Of a DNA stretch of 64,000 bases, positions 1 through 10,682 are shown one piece after another. The notes beneath the pieces are model-generated. The model had not been told where the DNA came from. It saw only the letters and a program-made list of their open reading frames with translations, and ran no database searches. Numbering within the stretch: position 1 is the stretch's first letter; every line of letters starts with the position of its first letter. Source of the DNA: Buttiauxella sp. B2 (GTDB lineage Bacteria > Pseudomonadota > Gammaproteobacteria > Enterobacterales > Enterobacteriaceae); contig NZ_VEXQ01000002.1 of NCBI RefSeq assembly GCF_006376615.1, positions 124,001 to 188,000 of the forward strand, in the 5' to 3' direction. The position numbers and the translations under genes are program-made.

Positions 1-751
1 CTTTACTGACTTGTTGATAGATGTGCTCGGGTTCGCGTTTTACATCAAACTTGTCGCGCCACTGGCTGCGGAACAGTTCAATGGCGGTTTTATCGGTCGG
101 GAATTCATGAGCTGGTAACAAGTTGATGGCATCAACTTCTTCAAGCGTGCGCTGAGTGTCAACGTCAAACACGCGCAGGCTGTCGATTTCATCATCGAAA
201 AAGTCGATACGATAAGGTTGGTCGCTGCCCATCGGATACAAATCGAGCAATGCGCCACGGGTCGCAAATTCACCGTGCTCCATTACCTGATCGACACTGC
301 GATAACCGGCCTGTTCTAACTGGCTGCGCAGATTATCGCGCGACAAACGTTGGCCTTTTTTCATCACCAGCGCGTGGCCGTGTAAATAGCTGTGCGGGCA
401 AACGCGCTGCATCAGAGTATTGACCGGCAGGATCAGCACACCGCGCTGCATGGTTGGCAGTTGATAAAGCGTAGACAAGCGCGAGGAGATAATTTCCTGA
501 TGCGGCGAGAAACTGTCGTAGGGCAGTGTTTCCCAGTCGGCGAGGTTCACCACAAGGCTTTCCGTAAACTGGCTAATTTCGTCATGCAGACGCAGAGCAT
601 TTTGCATATCTGGGGCAATCAGCACCACCGGGCCATTATGGCGTTCGACGATTTCGGCAACCTCAGTTGCGCAGGCAGAACCGGTAAGTTCCCCAAGCTG
701 GCGCTGATCACCAGCTTTTACAGGTAAGGAATAGCGATAATTTTCAGGCAT
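1..751 (-). CDS. mfd: Transcription-repair coupling factor Mfd, N-terminal part (runs off the window)
   Basis: Mfd is the DNA translocase that removes RNA polymerase stalled at lesions and recruits UvrA. Only the first 250 or so codons are present. The start ATG lies at 749-751 and the protein begins MPENYRYSLPV, matching E. coli Mfd. The visible part is the UvrB-like N-terminal domain, with recognisable segments such as QYRFEEIVERH-type and QTGAYRS-type regions that precede the UvrA-binding module. The rest of the protein of about 1150 residues lies off the left edge. Gene order mfd, ycfT, lolC is that of E. coli. Identity is secure; the truncation is only the window edge. Confidence 0.93.
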   Translation of the reverse strand, partial: MPENYRYSLPVKAGDQRQLGELTGSACATEVAEIVERHNGPVVLIAPDMQNALRLHDEISQFTESLVVNLADWETLPYDSFSPHQEIISSRLSTLYQLPTMQRGVLILPVNTLMQRVCPHSYLHGHALVMKKGQRLSRDNLRSQLEQAGYRSVDQVMEHGEFATRGALLDLYPMGSDQPYRIDFFDDEIDSLRVFDVDTQRTLEEVDAINLLPAHEFPTDKTAIELFRSQWRDKFDVKREPEHIYQQVSK

Positions 752-888
752 AGCGGCTGTCAGAATCTCTCAGGTTGCGCCGTTTATACCCCTTATCTTT
801 CAAGCTGCAGGGGTGTTGGCTGCTTCACAAACGATGTTGTTTATTATCCGCGATCGTTTTGTATTAGCAACAGAATCGGCAACACCGT

Positions 889-1962
889 TTATCGAGCGTC
901 CGTCGCTGTAACCATCCTGGCGGGCGGCGAGAAGAACATATCACCGCACAACGCACGGGATAATTTTCTGAACCCTAAACCGAATAGCGTACAAATCGCC
1001 AGGCTGGCAAATGGATAAACCATCAACACCACCAGAAGTAACTCGTCAGAAAGTTGGCCGTGATTGATTTGCCCAATCATAAACAAACTCAGCGCTTCAA
1101 TGATGATGCGGTGGGTGGTGTAAATCGCAATGGTGTTGGAGCCCACAATATTCAGGAAGGCGTCGCTACGGCTTTCACGCCAGCTATCGAGAAGATAAAA
1201 CAGTTTCATGATGACAAAAATCGACACCACGGAAATCAAGACCGGGACGTTTACCAGATATAACGCCACAGAGAGCAGGGCGGTGCCCGCACAAATTAGC
1301 GGATGCTTACGGACATCAAACGATTTCATGCTGCTCATTAGTTGCGGGCCAAACCACGCGCCAAGCCCGTAATAACACATATTACGTACCACGCTGTTCA
1401 TGCCCCACCATGGCAACGGCATAAAGCTGATGACCACATTTACCGCCAGCAACATCACGATAACCGGCACTTTGTATTGGCGCAGGCTTTTGAAAACCAG
1501 GAAATAAAGCACTAACGCATAGAGATACCAAAGGCTGGTGCTGGCCTTCGCCATGCTGGTGGAAAATTGCAGCAGGGTTTCCGAATACGCGGCATTAGAC
1601 GTTGGGTTACGCACCAGTTCTGGTGCCAGCCACTGGTTAATTAACGAGATACCCAGCCACTGCAAAATGCCCCACAACAGCAAGACATAAAAGATATTCC
1701 AGATGCGTTTATCAATGCAGTCACGCCATTTTACCGACTCAATGTAGCGAGTTATTAAAAAACCCGAGATAAAGAAAAACACTGGCATCCGAAACGGTGC
1801 CAGATAGAGATTCAGGTAAATCCAGCTTTTGGCGAGGTATTCTGGTAATCCGGCTGATAACTGGGTCAGATGCGGATAAAAAGTAATCACGGAGTGATAG
1901 ATAACGACGAGGCAGATGCACAATCCCTTGATATGGTTTATCCACAATTGTTTGTTTTTCAT
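889..1962 (-). CDS. ycfT: YcfT, acyltransferase-3 family integral membrane protein
   Basis: A 357-residue protein of the Acyltransferase_3 (OafA/WecH-like) family, predicted to span the inner membrane about ten times. The family transfers acyl groups to sugars or other surface components; the substrate of YcfT is not established. The start MKNKQLWINHIKGLC, the VIYHSVITFY segment with the family histidine and the FRMPVFFFISGFL segment match E. coli YcfT. It is transcribed away from lolC and sits between mfd and lolC as in E. coli. Confidence 0.9.
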   Translation of the reverse strand: MKNKQLWINHIKGLCICLVVIYHSVITFYPHLTQLSAGLPEYLAKSWIYLNLYLAPFRMPVFFFISGFLITRYIESVKWRDCIDKRIWNIFYVLLLWGILQWLGISLINQWLAPELVRNPTSNAAYSETLLQFSTSMAKASTSLWYLYALVLYFLVFKSLRQYKVPVIVMLLAVNVVISFMPLPWWGMNSVVRNMCYYGLGAWFGPQLMSSMKSFDVRKHPLICAGTALLSVALYLVNVPVLISVVSIFVIMKLFYLLDSWRESRSDAFLNIVGSNTIAIYTTHRIIIEALSLFMIGQINHGQLSDELLLVVLMVYPFASLAICTLFGLGFRKLSRALCGDMFFSPPARMVTATDAR

Positions 1963-2192
1963 GCGATAGGAATATCTTCTGTTGGCTTGTATTTACCTTC
2001 AGGGTGGAAGATTGGCGGGCATTTTTTTACCTGATTTGTCTGTTTTTGTAAGAATTCGGAAGTTTTCAGATATTCCGTAGGAACAATTAATCACCGTTCT
2101 GGAATAGCTTTGACTTCGAAAACAAGATGTTATGAGTTTGATTTAATTAGTATTTCACTTGTTCTTAAAAATCAAAAAAACGTTACGTTTCA

Positions 2193-2221
2193 TTTACTTG
2201 ATAGGGTATCGCTTATATACT
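2193..2221 (+). promoter_or_regulatory. Putative sigma-70 promoter of lolCDE
   Basis: TTTACT at 2193-2198 and TATACT at 2216-2221 are separated by 17 bp, giving a good -10 and a fair -35 about 43 bases before the lolC start. The rest of the 301-base gap between ycfT and lolC shows no gene or strong repeat. Inferred from sequence only. Confidence 0.4.
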
Positions 2222-2263
2222 TCTCGCCAACTTTGCATCCGCAACTGCCACAAGACGGAATAC

Positions 2264-3463
2264 ATGTATCAACCTGTCGCGTTATTTATAGGCCTGCGCT
2301 ACATGCGCGGGCGAGCAGCTGACCGCTTCGGTCGCTTCGTCTCCTGGCTGTCGACTATCGGTATTACGCTTGGCGTAATGGCATTGGTCACGGTGCTTTC
2401 CGTGATGAATGGTTTCGAACGAGAGCTGCAAAACAACATTCTTGGGTTGATGCCACAAGCGATAATCACCTCGCCTGGTGGCTCTATTAATCCCGAAACA
2501 CTTCCTGCGAAAGATCTCAAACTCGAAGGCGTCACGCGCGTGGCCCCAATCACAACGGGTGATGTGGTGCTGCAAAGTGCGCGCAGTGTCGCTGTGGGTG
2601 TGATGTTGGGTGTGAAACCGGAAGAAAAAGACCCACTTTCGCCGTTCCTGGTGAATGTGAAGCAAACCGATCTGGTCGCCGGGCAATACAACATTATTCT
2701 GGGTGAACAACTTGCCGGGCAATTGGGCATTAAACGTGGTGACAGTATCCGTGTGATGGTGCCGTCTGCCAGCCAGTTCACACCGATGGGCCGTTTGCCT
2801 AGCCAGCGCCTGTTTACGGTAATTGGTACGTTTGCCGCCAGCAGCGAAGTCGACGGTTATCAAATGCTGGTGAATCAGCAGGATGCGTCCCGTCTGATGC
2901 GCTATCCGGTGGGCAATATTACCGGCTGGCGCCTGTGGCTGGCTGAACCGCTGAAAGTCGATGTGTTGAGCCAACAAAAGCTGCCACAGGGCACAGAATG
3001 GAAAGACTGGCGCGAACGCAAAGGTGAACTATTCCAGGCCGTACGCATGGAAAAAAATATGATGGGGCTGCTGTTAAGCCTGATTGTGGCTGTTGCCGCA
3101 TTTAACATCATTACGTCTCTTGGCCTGCTGGTGATGGAAAAACAAGGCGAAGTCGCCATTCTCCAGACCCAAGGTCTGACACGTCGCCAAATCATGGCGG
3201 TGTTTATGGTGCAAGGGGCAAGTGCTGGTGTCATTGGTGCACTGCTTGGCGCGTTGTTAGGCGCGTTACTTGCCAGCCAGTTAAATAACCTGATGCCGAT
3301 TATCGGCGCATTGCTGGATGGCGCAGCGCTGCCGGTTGCCATCGACCCTGTACAAGTTACTGTCATTGCGATTATTGCTATGGCAGTTGCGTTGTTATCC
3401 ACGCTTTACCCATCGTGGCGTGCTGCCGCGACTCTTCCCGCTGAGGCTTTACGTTATGAGTAA
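2264..3463 (+). CDS. lolC: LolC, inner-membrane subunit of the lipoprotein-releasing ABC transporter
   Basis: LolC and LolE form the membrane part of LolCDE, which extracts outer-membrane lipoproteins from the inner membrane and passes them to LolA. The 399-residue product starting [17 protein letters not shown] matches E. coli LolC in length and sequence. An open frame extends 35 codons upstream, but the ATG at 2264 is preceded by a GACGGAA ribosome site and fits the family start. One N-terminal and three C-terminal membrane segments flank a periplasmic domain. It overlaps lolD by 8 bases, so the genes are translationally coupled. Confidence 0.95.
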   Translation: MYQPVALFIGLRYMRGRAADRFGRFVSWLSTIGITLGVMALVTVLSVMNGFERELQNNILGLMPQAIITSPGGSINPETLPAKDLKLEGVTRVAPITTGDVVLQSARSVAVGVMLGVKPEEKDPLSPFLVNVKQTDLVAGQYNIILGEQLAGQLGIKRGDSIRVMVPSASQFTPMGRLPSQRLFTVIGTFAASSEVDGYQMLVNQQDASRLMRYPVGNITGWRLWLAEPLKVDVLSQQKLPQGTEWKDWRERKGELFQAVRMEKNMMGLLLSLIVAVAAFNIITSLGLLVMEKQGEVAILQTQGLTRRQIMAVFMVQGASAGVIGALLGALLGALLASQLNNLMPIIGALLDGAALPVAIDPVQVTVIAIIAMAVALLSTLYPSWRAAATLPAEALRYE

Positions 3464-4160
3464 TTCTGTCCTGTTGCAGTGTGACAAGCTGTGCAAACGC
3501 TATCAGGAAGGCAAAGTGCAAACCGACGTGTTGCATGATGTCAGCTTCAGCATTAATACCGGCGAGTTGATGGCAATTGTAGGTAGCTCCGGCTCCGGCA
3601 AAAGTACACTGCTGCATTTGTTGGGCGGGCTGGATACACCCACTTCCGGTGATGTGATTTTCAACGGTAAACCGATGAGCTCGATGTCGTCTTCCGCGAA
3701 GGCCGAATTGCGTAACCGCGAACTGGGCTTTATCTACCAGTTTCACCATTTGTTACCTGATTTTACCGCGATGGAAAACGTCGCAATGCCGCTGTTAATT
3801 GGCAAAAAGAACCCCGATGAAACCAAACAGCGTGCGCTGGAAATGCTTAAAGCCGTAGGGCTTGACCACCGCAGTAATCACCGTCCTTCTGAGCTTTCCG
3901 GTGGTGAGCGTCAGCGTGTGGCGATTGCGCGTGCATTGGTCAATAACCCGCGCCTGGTGCTGGCCGATGAACCAACCGGCAACCTGGATGCGCGTAATGC
4001 AGACAGCATTTTCGAGCTTCTTGGTGAGCTGAATGTGCGTCAGGGAACTGCATTCCTGGTGGTGACTCACGACCTGCAACTGGCGCGTCGGATGTCCCGT
4101 CAGCTAGAAATGCGTGATGGCCGCCTGACCAGCGAACTGACTTTGATGGGAGCCGATTAA
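3456..4160 (+). CDS. lolD: LolD, ATPase of the lipoprotein-releasing ABC transporter
   Basis: This 234-residue cytoplasmic ATPase powers LolCDE. Walker A (GSSGSGKST), the ABC signature (LSGGERQR), Walker B ([12 protein letters not shown]) and the switch histidine (VVTHD) are all present. The reading frame is open further upstream inside lolC; the ATG at 3456 giving [19 protein letters not shown] fits E. coli LolD. The stop overlaps the lolE start by one base (TAATG). Confidence 0.96.
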   Translation: MSNSVLLQCDKLCKRYQEGKVQTDVLHDVSFSINTGELMAIVGSSGSGKSTLLHLLGGLDTPTSGDVIFNGKPMSSMSSSAKAELRNRELGFIYQFHHLLPDFTAMENVAMPLLIGKKNPDETKQRALEMLKAVGLDHRSNHRPSELSGGERQRVAIARALVNNPRLVLADEPTGNLDARNADSIFELLGELNVRQGTAFLVVTHDLQLARRMSRQLEMRDGRLTSELTLMGAD

Positions 4161-5404
4161 TGGCTTCGCCACTGTCACTGCTTATTGGTTTACGTTTTAG
4201 CCGCGGGCGTCGTCGCAGCGGCATGGTGTCACTGATTTCAATCATTTCAACTTTAGGTATCGCGTTGGGTGTGGCGGTATTGATTGTCGGTCTGAGTGCA
4301 ATGAACGGATTCGAACGCGAGCTAAACAACCGCATTCTGGCCGTTGTACCGCACGGTGAAATTGAGCCGGTTAACCAGCCATTCCACGACTGGAGCGGCG
4401 TTTTACAGCGCGTTGAGAAAGTCAAAGGCATCGCTGCTGCGGCACCGTATATTAACTTTACCGGTTTGGTGGAAAGTGGGCCTAACCTGCGGGCCATCCA
4501 GGTTAAAGGTGTCAATCCTGCACAAGAAGTTCATCTGAGCGCATTACCGCAATATGTGCAGAATAATGCGTGGCAGAATTTTAAAGCCGGTCAACAACAA
4601 ATCATTATTGGTAAAGGTGTTGCCGACGCCCTGAAAGTGAAGCAGGGCGACTGGATTTCCATCATGATCCCGAACAGCGATGGTGGCACGAAACTGCTGC
4701 AACCCAAGCGTGTTCGCCTGCAAGTTGAAGGAATTCTGGCTCTGAGTGGCCAACTTGATCATAGCTTTGCGATGGTCCCAATGGCTGATGCACAGAGCTA
4801 TTTGGATATGGGTGACAGTGTCACAGGTATCGCTATTAAAGTGAATGATGTCTTCAATGCTAACCAACTGGTACGCGATGCGGGTGAAGTGACTAACGCT
4901 TATGTCTACATCAAAAGCTGGATTGGCACATACGGCTACATGTACCGTGATATCCAAATGATCCGCGCCATTATGTACCTGGCGATGGTACTGGTTATCG
5001 GTGTCGCCTGTTTTAATATCGTTTCTACGCTGGTGATGGCAGTTAAAGACAAGAGCAGTGATATTGCCGTGTTGCGTACCCTCGGGGCAAAAGATGGTTT
5101 GATTCGCGCCATTTTCGTTTGGTACGGGCTGTTAGCGGGGCTATTGGGCAGCGTTAGCGGTGTGATTGTCGGAGTTCTTGCCTCCTGGCAATTAACCAAC
5201 ATTATCCGCGTGATTGAAAAACTCATTGGCCATCAATTCTTGTCCGGCGATATCTACTTTATTGACTTCCTGCCATCTGAACTTCATTGGCTGGACGTAT
5301 TTTATGTCCTGATCACAGCGTTGTTACTGAGTTTGCTCGCCAGTTGGTATCCGGCACGTCGTGCAAGTAATATCGATCCAGCGCGAGTTCTTAGCGGACA
5401 ATAA
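4160..5404 (+). CDS. lolE: LolE, inner-membrane subunit of the lipoprotein-releasing ABC transporter
   Basis: LolE, 414 residues, partners LolC in LolCDE and is the subunit that receives lipoproteins. The N-terminal membrane segment includes the [22 protein letters not shown] region and the motif [14 protein letters not shown], which is nearly the same in LolC. Three C-terminal membrane segments end with the [19 protein letters not shown] tail typical of the family. It is the last gene of the operon; an ERIC element follows seven bases after the stop. Confidence 0.96.
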   Translation: MASPLSLLIGLRFSRGRRRSGMVSLISIISTLGIALGVAVLIVGLSAMNGFERELNNRILAVVPHGEIEPVNQPFHDWSGVLQRVEKVKGIAAAAPYINFTGLVESGPNLRAIQVKGVNPAQEVHLSALPQYVQNNAWQNFKAGQQQIIIGKGVADALKVKQGDWISIMIPNSDGGTKLLQPKRVRLQVEGILALSGQLDHSFAMVPMADAQSYLDMGDSVTGIAIKVNDVFNANQLVRDAGEVTNAYVYIKSWIGTYGYMYRDIQMIRAIMYLAMVLVIGVACFNIVSTLVMAVKDKSSDIAVLRTLGAKDGLIRAIFVWYGLLAGLLGSVSGVIVGVLASWQLTNIIRVIEKLIGHQFLSGDIYFIDFLPSELHWLDVFYVLITALLLSLLASWYPARRASNIDPARVLSGQ

Positions 5405-5410
5405 TTTATT

Positions 5411-5537
5411 TATATACCCTAAATAATTTGGGTTGCAGGTAGGCGGCAAGGGAGTGGATCCCCGGAGTTTACTTTAGTCAGTAACTGGGGCGACGGAGTG
5501 CGGCCAACACCACTGCAACTTGAATTATGACGGGAAT
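5411..5537. repeat. ERIC repeat (about 127 bp) between lolE and nagK
   Basis: The stretch begins TATATACCCTAAATAATTTG, ends TGAATTATGACGGG and holds the central palindromic core GGATCCCCGGAGTTTAC / CAGTAACTGGGGCGA, which corresponds to the sites used for ERIC-PCR typing. Length and inverted organisation match the ERIC family of Enterobacteriaceae. It ends only 11 bases before nagK, so it lies in any lolE-nagK transcript and may fold in the mRNA. Confidence 0.88.
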
Positions 5538-5548
5538 AAGGGGGTACA

Positions 5549-6460
5549 ATGTATTACGGATTTGACATTGGCGGCAGCAAGATGGCTCTTGGGGTCTACG
5601 ACAGTGAGCGTCGTCTGCAATGGGAAAAACGTCTTCCCACCCCGCATGACAGTTATGAGAATTTCTTAGCGGCTATCGCTTCCATGGTACAGGAAGCTGA
5701 TAGCCGTTTTGGTATTAAGGGGTCGGTGGGCATTGGTATTCCTGGCATGCCGGTGACGGACGACGGTACGCTGTACGCGGCAAATGTGCCTGCCGCCAGT
5801 GGTAAACCTGTGCAGACCGATTTGAGCGCGATGCTCGGGCGTGAAGTGCGCATGGATAACGACGCAAACTGTTTTGCACTATCCGAAGCCTGGGATGATG
5901 AATTCCGTGATTATCCCGTCGTGATGGGCCTGATCCTCGGCACCGGTGTTGGTGGCGGAATTATTGTCAACGGTAAATCGATTACCGGGCGAAACTACAT
6001 TACCGGCGAATTCGGACATACTCGTCTGCCGGTGGATGCGCTTAACGTACTGGGCCGTGATATTCCGTTAACGCGCTGCGGTTGCGGCCAACATGGCTGT
6101 ATCGAAAACTATCTTTCCGGACGTGGATTTGCATGGGTCTACCAACACTTCTACTCTGAACCACTGGATTCCAAAGAGATCGTCGCGCGTTTCCGTGCCG
6201 GTGATGATAAAGCGATTGCGCACGTTGACCGCTTTGTTGAGCTATTAGCCTGCTGTCTTGGTAGTTTGCTCACAGCAATTGATGCGCATCTGGTGGTGAT
6301 TGGCGGTGGGTTATCTAACTTTACTGAGATGTATCAGCAACTGCCTGAGCGTCTACCGAAGTACCTTTTGCCAGTAGCAAAAGTACCGCGTATCGAACCC
6401 GCGCGACATGGTGACGCCGGCGGGATGCGTGGTGCGGCATTCCTCCATCTCACGGAGTAA
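5549..6460 (+). CDS. nagK: N-acetyl-D-glucosamine kinase NagK
   Basis: A ROK-family sugar kinase of 303 residues that phosphorylates GlcNAc recovered from murein turnover to GlcNAc-6-phosphate. The N-terminal ATP-binding motif ([15 protein letters not shown]), the catalytic Asp region ([13 protein letters not shown]), the ROK glycine-rich segment ([13 protein letters not shown]) and the zinc motif [12 protein letters not shown] are present. A strong AGGGGG ribosome site precedes the ATG. The stop is three bases before cobB, indicating an operon. Confidence 0.95.
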   Translation: MYYGFDIGGSKMALGVYDSERRLQWEKRLPTPHDSYENFLAAIASMVQEADSRFGIKGSVGIGIPGMPVTDDGTLYAANVPAASGKPVQTDLSAMLGREVRMDNDANCFALSEAWDDEFRDYPVVMGLILGTGVGGGIIVNGKSITGRNYITGEFGHTRLPVDALNVLGRDIPLTRCGCGQHGCIENYLSGRGFAWVYQHFYSEPLDSKEIVARFRAGDDKAIAHVDRFVELLACCLGSLLTAIDAHLVVIGGGLSNFTEMYQQLPERLPKYLLPVAKVPRIEPARHGDAGGMRGAAFLHLTE

Positions 6461-6463
6461 ATT

Positions 6464-7285
6464 ATGTTATCGCGTCGTCAACATCGGCTAAGCCGGTTTC
6501 GCAAAACTAAACGCTTGCTGAGACAGCGCTTGCGTCAGCGTGCTTTTTTCAGAGATATTCCTGGGCCCGAAGCGATGGAAAAACCCAGAGTAGTGGTACT
6601 TACCGGGGCGGGAATTTCCGCTGAGTCAGGTATTCGTACTTTCCGCGCCACTGACGGCTTATGGGAAGAACACCGGGTGGAAGACGTCGCAACACCGGAA
6701 GGTTTTGCACGTGACCCTGAACTCGTACAGGCGTTTTACAACGCCCGTCGTCAGCAACTTCAGCAGGCAGAGATTCAGCCCAACGCAGCACATCTGGCAT
6801 TGGCAAGGCTTGAAGAAGAGCTTGGGGAACACTTCCTGTTGGTGACGCAAAATATTGATAATCTTCATGAGCGCGCGGGCAATAAAAACGTTATCCACAT
6901 GCATGGTGAACTGCTGAAAGTACGCTGTGCTCGCAGTGGGCAAGTGCTGGAGTGGAAAGGAGATATTACCCGCGAAGACCGCTGCCATTGCTGCCAGCTT
7001 TCTGCACCCTTGCGCCCGCATGTAGTTTGGTTTGGCGAAATGCCGCTCGGTATGGATGAGATTTATCAAGCGCTTGCGACGGCAGATTACTTTATTGCTA
7101 TCGGTACATCAGGCCATGTCTATCCGGCAGCCGGATTTGTCCATGAAGCCCGCTTACAAGGCGCACATACCGTTGAGTTGAACCTTGAGCCGAGCCAGGT
7201 TGGCAGTGAGTTTGAGGAGAAATTCTATGGTTTAGCCAGTGAAGTTGTGCCGGAGTATGTCGACCGCTTGTTGAAAGGTCTATAA
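6464..7285 (+). CDS. cobB: NAD-dependent protein deacylase CobB (sirtuin)
   Basis: CobB removes acetyl and succinyl groups from lysines using NAD+. The Rossmann motif [14 protein letters not shown], the NAD-binding [12 protein letters not shown], the catalytic His in HMHGEL, four zinc cysteines (CARSG and CHCC) and [11 protein letters not shown] are visible. The product is 273 residues, slightly shorter than E. coli at the C-terminus. As in E. coli there is a basic N-terminal extension of about 37 residues before MEKPRV, so a short isoform from the internal ATG is possible. Confidence 0.95.
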   Translation: MLSRRQHRLSRFRKTKRLLRQRLRQRAFFRDIPGPEAMEKPRVVVLTGAGISAESGIRTFRATDGLWEEHRVEDVATPEGFARDPELVQAFYNARRQQLQQAEIQPNAAHLALARLEEELGEHFLLVTQNIDNLHERAGNKNVIHMHGELLKVRCARSGQVLEWKGDITREDRCHCCQLSAPLRPHVVWFGEMPLGMDEIYQALATADYFIAIGTSGHVYPAAGFVHEARLQGAHTVELNLEPSQVGSEFEEKFYGLASEVVPEYVDRLLKGL

Positions 7286-7291
7286 CAAATA

Positions 7292-7313
7292 GCGGGTAGT
7301 CGATGCTGCCCGC
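7292..7313. terminator. Hairpin between cobB and the convergent gene
   Basis: GCGGGTAG and CTGCCCGC form an 8-bp stem (one G-U) with a TCGATG loop seven bases after the cobB stop. A strong U tract is lacking, so termination efficiency is uncertain. Confidence 0.45.
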
Positions 7314-7329
7314 CTATTAATATCAAAAA

Positions 7330-7842
7330 TTACGTTCTTGCCGCGACAAATAATTTATCTTCCCGCAAAGCCACGACAATCAAAAATAGCGAAATATACG
7401 CGCAGCAAAGTAATGCCAATACACTGATATACCACGGAAATCGGGTCACATACACTGCGCTGCAAGAGAGAATCACCATAATGATTCCCGCGTACATCGG
7501 GTGAGCTATCCACGAAAAAATCCCGCTGTGTATACGCGGTGCATGCGGAAGGTAGTATCCCGCCCACGTATGATGTGCCCCTAAATCGATTTTTCCTTTC
7601 ACCACCAGAACGGTTCCTGCAATTGCTATCAGCAAACAAATCCAATCCAGCGGCGTAACGTATTCCACAAGGAAAAGGCTCCAGGCGAAGGCGATTATTG
7701 GTAGCAAATAAGTCAGCCGTAAGAGTTGTATCGCTCTGATATCTATCAGTGGTTTAGCCTCGGGCTTCTCTTTCCTCTCGAGAATAAACACGGTGAAAAT
7801 ACCAAGGTTGAGCAGTTGGGCCAGTATAAAGAATGTATTCAT
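7330..7842 (-). CDS. Membrane methyltransferase-like protein of the ICMT/PEMT superfamily
   Basis: A polytopic protein of about 170 residues with roughly four hydrophobic segments. The C-terminal half has the signature of isoprenylcysteine carboxyl methyltransferase and phospholipid N-methyltransferase families: HHTWAGYY, SGIFSWIAHPMYAGI and a late REDKLF. These residues bind S-adenosylmethionine in that superfamily; the substrate here is unknown. An ATG at 7842 was chosen; a GTG four codons upstream is also possible, and neither has a clear ribosome site. In E. coli the cobB-potD gap holds a different gene (ymfA), so this looks lineage-specific. Confidence 0.7.
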   Translation of the reverse strand: MNTFFILAQLLNLGIFTVFILERKEKPEAKPLIDIRAIQLLRLTYLLPIIAFAWSLFLVEYVTPLDWICLLIAIAGTVLVVKGKIDLGAHHTWAGYYLPHAPRIHSGIFSWIAHPMYAGIIMVILSCSAVYVTRFPWYISVLALLCCAYISLFLIVVALREDKLFVAART

Positions 7843-7956
7843 CACGATTTTCACTCAGTCTGCAACGAGCGGGTGTAGTGAGATGACGGCAACGGTCAGG
7901 CGTTCATTCAAGCGTAGAAAGAGAGGGAAGTGATGCCATAAGGCGAAAGGATGAAT

Positions 7957-7982
7957 TAAAAAGGCGGGACGATGGCCCCGCC
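7957..7982 (-). terminator. Rho-independent terminator of potABCD
   Basis: Read on the minus strand, GGCGGGGCC...GGCCCGCC-type pairing (GGCGGG with CCCGCC) is followed by a U tract, 12 bases after the potD stop. Confidence 0.75.
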
Positions 7983-7993
7983 AGGTATAAAAT

Positions 7994-9040
7994 TTAACGA
8001 CCTGCTTTCAGCTTCTGATAGTAAGACTCATAAATTGCGCTGGCATCGCCGACATCGTTTTGCCACTCACCATTTTTTAAGACGGCTTCATCTGGATACA
8101 GAGTTTTATCCCCAGAAACTTCTTTTGGCAGCAGCTTACGTGCTTCAAGATTTGGTGTCGGGTAACCGATGGTTTCCGCAACTTGCATTGCAACGTCCGG
8201 ACGCAGCAGGAAGTTAATAAGTTTCAGCGCACCGTCTACGTTCTTGGCATTAGCCGGAATGGAGAGGTTATCCATCCAGAAAATCCCGCCTTCTTTCGGC
8301 CAGACGATTTCCAGCGGAGTGCCAGCCTGGCGTGCGACGTAAGCCGAACCATTCCACACCATACCGAGATTCACTTCCCCTTCCATGTACGGGTTGGCCG
8401 GATTATCAGAGTTGAATGCAGCCACATTTGGCATCAGTTTTTGCAGCTCGTGATACGCCGCTTCAATCTCTTTGGGATCGGTGGTGTTGCCGGAATAGCC
8501 CAGTTTCAGCAATGCCATCTGAAACACTTCGCGTGCGTCATCGGTCAGCAGCAGGCTTTGCTTGTATTCTGGTTTCCACAAATCCGCCCAACTGGTAATG
8601 GTTTTCGGGTCGATGGCATCACTGTTTACACCAATCGCCGTGGCACCCCAGATATAGGGTATGGAGTAGTCGTTATTTGGATCAAACGGCTTGTTGAGCA
8701 CTTCTGGATCGAGATTTTTGAAGTTGCTCAGCTTGCTTTTATCGATCTTCTGGATCATGCCTTCTTTGCGCATTTTCGCCACAAAGTAGGTTGATGGCAC
8801 GACCAAATCGTACGCACCCTGTTTATAGGTTTTCAGCTTGGCATACATGGTTTCATTCGACTCGTAAGTCGAATAAATCACTTTAATGCCGGTTTCTTTG
8901 GTGAACTGCTCAAGCAGGCCAGGCGGCACATATTCGGTCCAGTTATAGAAGTAGAGCGTTTTGCTATCATCGGCATGTGCAGCGCCCATACCCAGTGCCA
9001 AAGCGCCCGCAGCTAGCAGGTGGCGTGGCCATTGTTTCAT
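7994..9040 (-). CDS. potD: PotD, spermidine/putrescine-binding periplasmic protein
   Basis: The 348-residue solute receptor of the PotABCD importer, with spermidine preferred in E. coli. It has an N-terminal signal peptide ending near GMGAAHA, then YFYNWTEYVPPGLLEQF, and conserved polyamine-site residues in the segments STYFVAKM and IWGATAIGVN. It is the last gene of the cluster and its start overlaps the potC stop by 4 bases. Confidence 0.96.
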   Translation of the reverse strand: MKQWPRHLLAAGALALGMGAAHADDSKTLYFYNWTEYVPPGLLEQFTKETGIKVIYSTYESNETMYAKLKTYKQGAYDLVVPSTYFVAKMRKEGMIQKIDKSKLSNFKNLDPEVLNKPFDPNNDYSIPYIWGATAIGVNSDAIDPKTITSWADLWKPEYKQSLLLTDDAREVFQMALLKLGYSGNTTDPKEIEAAYHELQKLMPNVAAFNSDNPANPYMEGEVNLGMVWNGSAYVARQAGTPLEIVWPKEGGIFWMDNLSIPANAKNVDGALKLINFLLRPDVAMQVAETIGYPTPNLEARKLLPKEVSGDKTLYPDEAVLKNGEWQNDVGDASAIYESYYQKLKAGR

Positions 9041-9828
9041 TTTAACGTCCCCTGAATTTTAGTTTTATCACGAAGAATAAGCTGACTGGCAACAACCAGG
9101 ACCAGCGAGAGAGCCAACAGAATGGTGGCAAGTGCGTTCACCTCAGGTGAGACACCCACCTTCACCATTGAGTAAATTTTCAACGGTAAAATTTCATAAC
9201 TCGGTCCGGTGACAAATGAGGAAACCACCACATCGTCCATCGACAGAGTAAAACTGAGTAACCAACCCGCCGCAACCGCAGGCATGGCGAGTGGCAGCAG
9301 GATCTTGCGCAAAATGGTTAACTCGCTGGCGCCCAGATCTTTCGCCGCTTCCAGCATTCGCACATCAAACCCTTTGAGCCGGGAATACACCGTGACCACC
9401 ACAAAAGGCAGGCAGAAGGTGATGTGAGAGAACAGTAGCGACCAGAAACCGAGCGATACGCCCAGCAGCATAAATAGCACCAGTAGCGAAATAGCCATCA
9501 CGATGTCGGGTGACATCATCACTACGAATAACATGCCGCTGACGAACGGTTTACCGCGAAAACGATAACGATACAGTGCCACTGCCGTTAACGAGCCAAT
9601 CAACGTCGCAGCGGTGGCGGAAAACACCGCCATCGTCAGCGAGTGTTGTGCCGCTTGCAGCAGGCTATCGTTATTCATCAGCAGGCTGTACCACTTGCCG
9701 GTAAAGCCTTGCCAGTTAATACCGAAACGCGAACTGTTAAACGAGTTGACGATCAAAATGATTATCGGGACGTACAGATACGCATAGATGGCGGTCATAA
9801 AGCCGCCGCGGAGCAGGCGACCCATCAT
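9037..9828 (-). CDS. potC: PotC, permease subunit of the polyamine ABC importer
   Basis: A 263-residue inner-membrane permease with about six membrane segments and the EAA loop EAAKDLGASELTILRKILLP that docks on PotA. Sequence and length match E. coli PotC closely. It overlaps both potD and potB by 4 bases. Confidence 0.96.
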   Translation of the reverse strand: MMGRLLRGGFMTAIYAYLYVPIIILIVNSFNSSRFGINWQGFTGKWYSLLMNNDSLLQAAQHSLTMAVFSATAATLIGSLTAVALYRYRFRGKPFVSGMLFVVMMSPDIVMAISLLVLFMLLGVSLGFWSLLFSHITFCLPFVVVTVYSRLKGFDVRMLEAAKDLGASELTILRKILLPLAMPAVAAGWLLSFTLSMDDVVVSSFVTGPSYEILPLKIYSMVKVGVSPEVNALATILLALSLVLVVASQLILRDKTKIQGTLK

Positions 9829-10682
9829 TCTAATTCCACCTTCTTGTTCAGCAAACTTGTGGCACGCCAGTAAACCAGAAGCATCAGTCCCATCACCAGA
9901 GTCAGTGTAATGCTGGTAGCCGCACCAAACGGCCAGTCGCGGATATTCAGGAACTGGCTTTTAATCACGTTACCAATCAGCAGGTTTTTCGCTCCACCCA
10001 TTAAGTCTGAAACGTAAAATAGCCCCATTGCAGGTAGCATGACCAACAGACAACCGGCGATAATTCCTGGCATGGTGAGCGGAATAATAATGCGCATAAA
10101 GGTTTGTAGCTTGCTGGCACCTAAATCACGCGCCGCTTCCAGCAGCGGTTTATCCAGCTTTTCAATGCTGGAATACAGCGGCATCACCATAAATGGCAGC
10201 AGGATATAAACCAGGCCTAAGATGACCGCACTTTCGGTGTACATAATGCGAATCGGCGTATCAATCACCCCTAGCCACAGCAAAAACTCATTCAAATAAC
10301 CTTTGGTGCTGAGGAAAATTTTCAACCCATAGATACGAATTAATGAGTTAGTCCAGAATGGAACAATCAGCAAAAATAGCAGTAATGGACGCACACGTTC
10401 CGGCAGGCGAGCAAGGAACCAGGCAAACGGGTAGCCGAGCACCAGGCAGGCGAGGGTCGCTATCGCCGCCATATTCAGCGAGTGCAACAGCACCTGCGCA
10501 TAGAGTGGATCAGCCAGTCGTGTGTAGTTTTCTAGCGTGAAAACCATGCTGACAAAATTGGCATCATCACGTGTAAGGAAACTTGTCCCGATGATCATCA
10601 GGTTGGGTAAGAAGACAAATAGCACCAACCAACCGACGATGGTGGTGATCACCAGATTCTGGAATTTACGTGAGCTCTTCAT
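9825..10682 (-). CDS. potB: PotB, permease subunit of the polyamine ABC importer
   Basis: A 285-residue permease partner of PotC. The EAA loop reads [20 protein letters not shown]. About six membrane segments are visible. It begins 17 bases inside the end of potA and overlaps potC by 4 bases, so translation of the operon is coupled. Confidence 0.96.
   Translation of the reverse strand: MKSSRKFQNLVITTIVGWLVLFVFLPNLMIIGTSFLTRDDANFVSMVFTLENYTRLADPLYAQVLLHSLNMAAIATLACLVLGYPFAWFLARLPERVRPLLLFLLIVPFWTNSLIRIYGLKIFLSTKGYLNEFLLWLGVIDTPIRIMYTESAVILGLVYILLPFMVMPLYSSIEKLDKPLLEAARDLGASKLQTFMRIIIPLTMPGIIAGCLLVMLPAMGLFYVSDLMGGAKNLLIGNVIKSQFLNIRDWPFGAATSITLTLVMGLMLLVYWRATSLLNKKVELE

Noticed and set aside
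2282..2977. 231-codon minus-strand open frame inside lolC
   Set aside because: Shadow of lolC; His/Gln-rich translation with no known domain.
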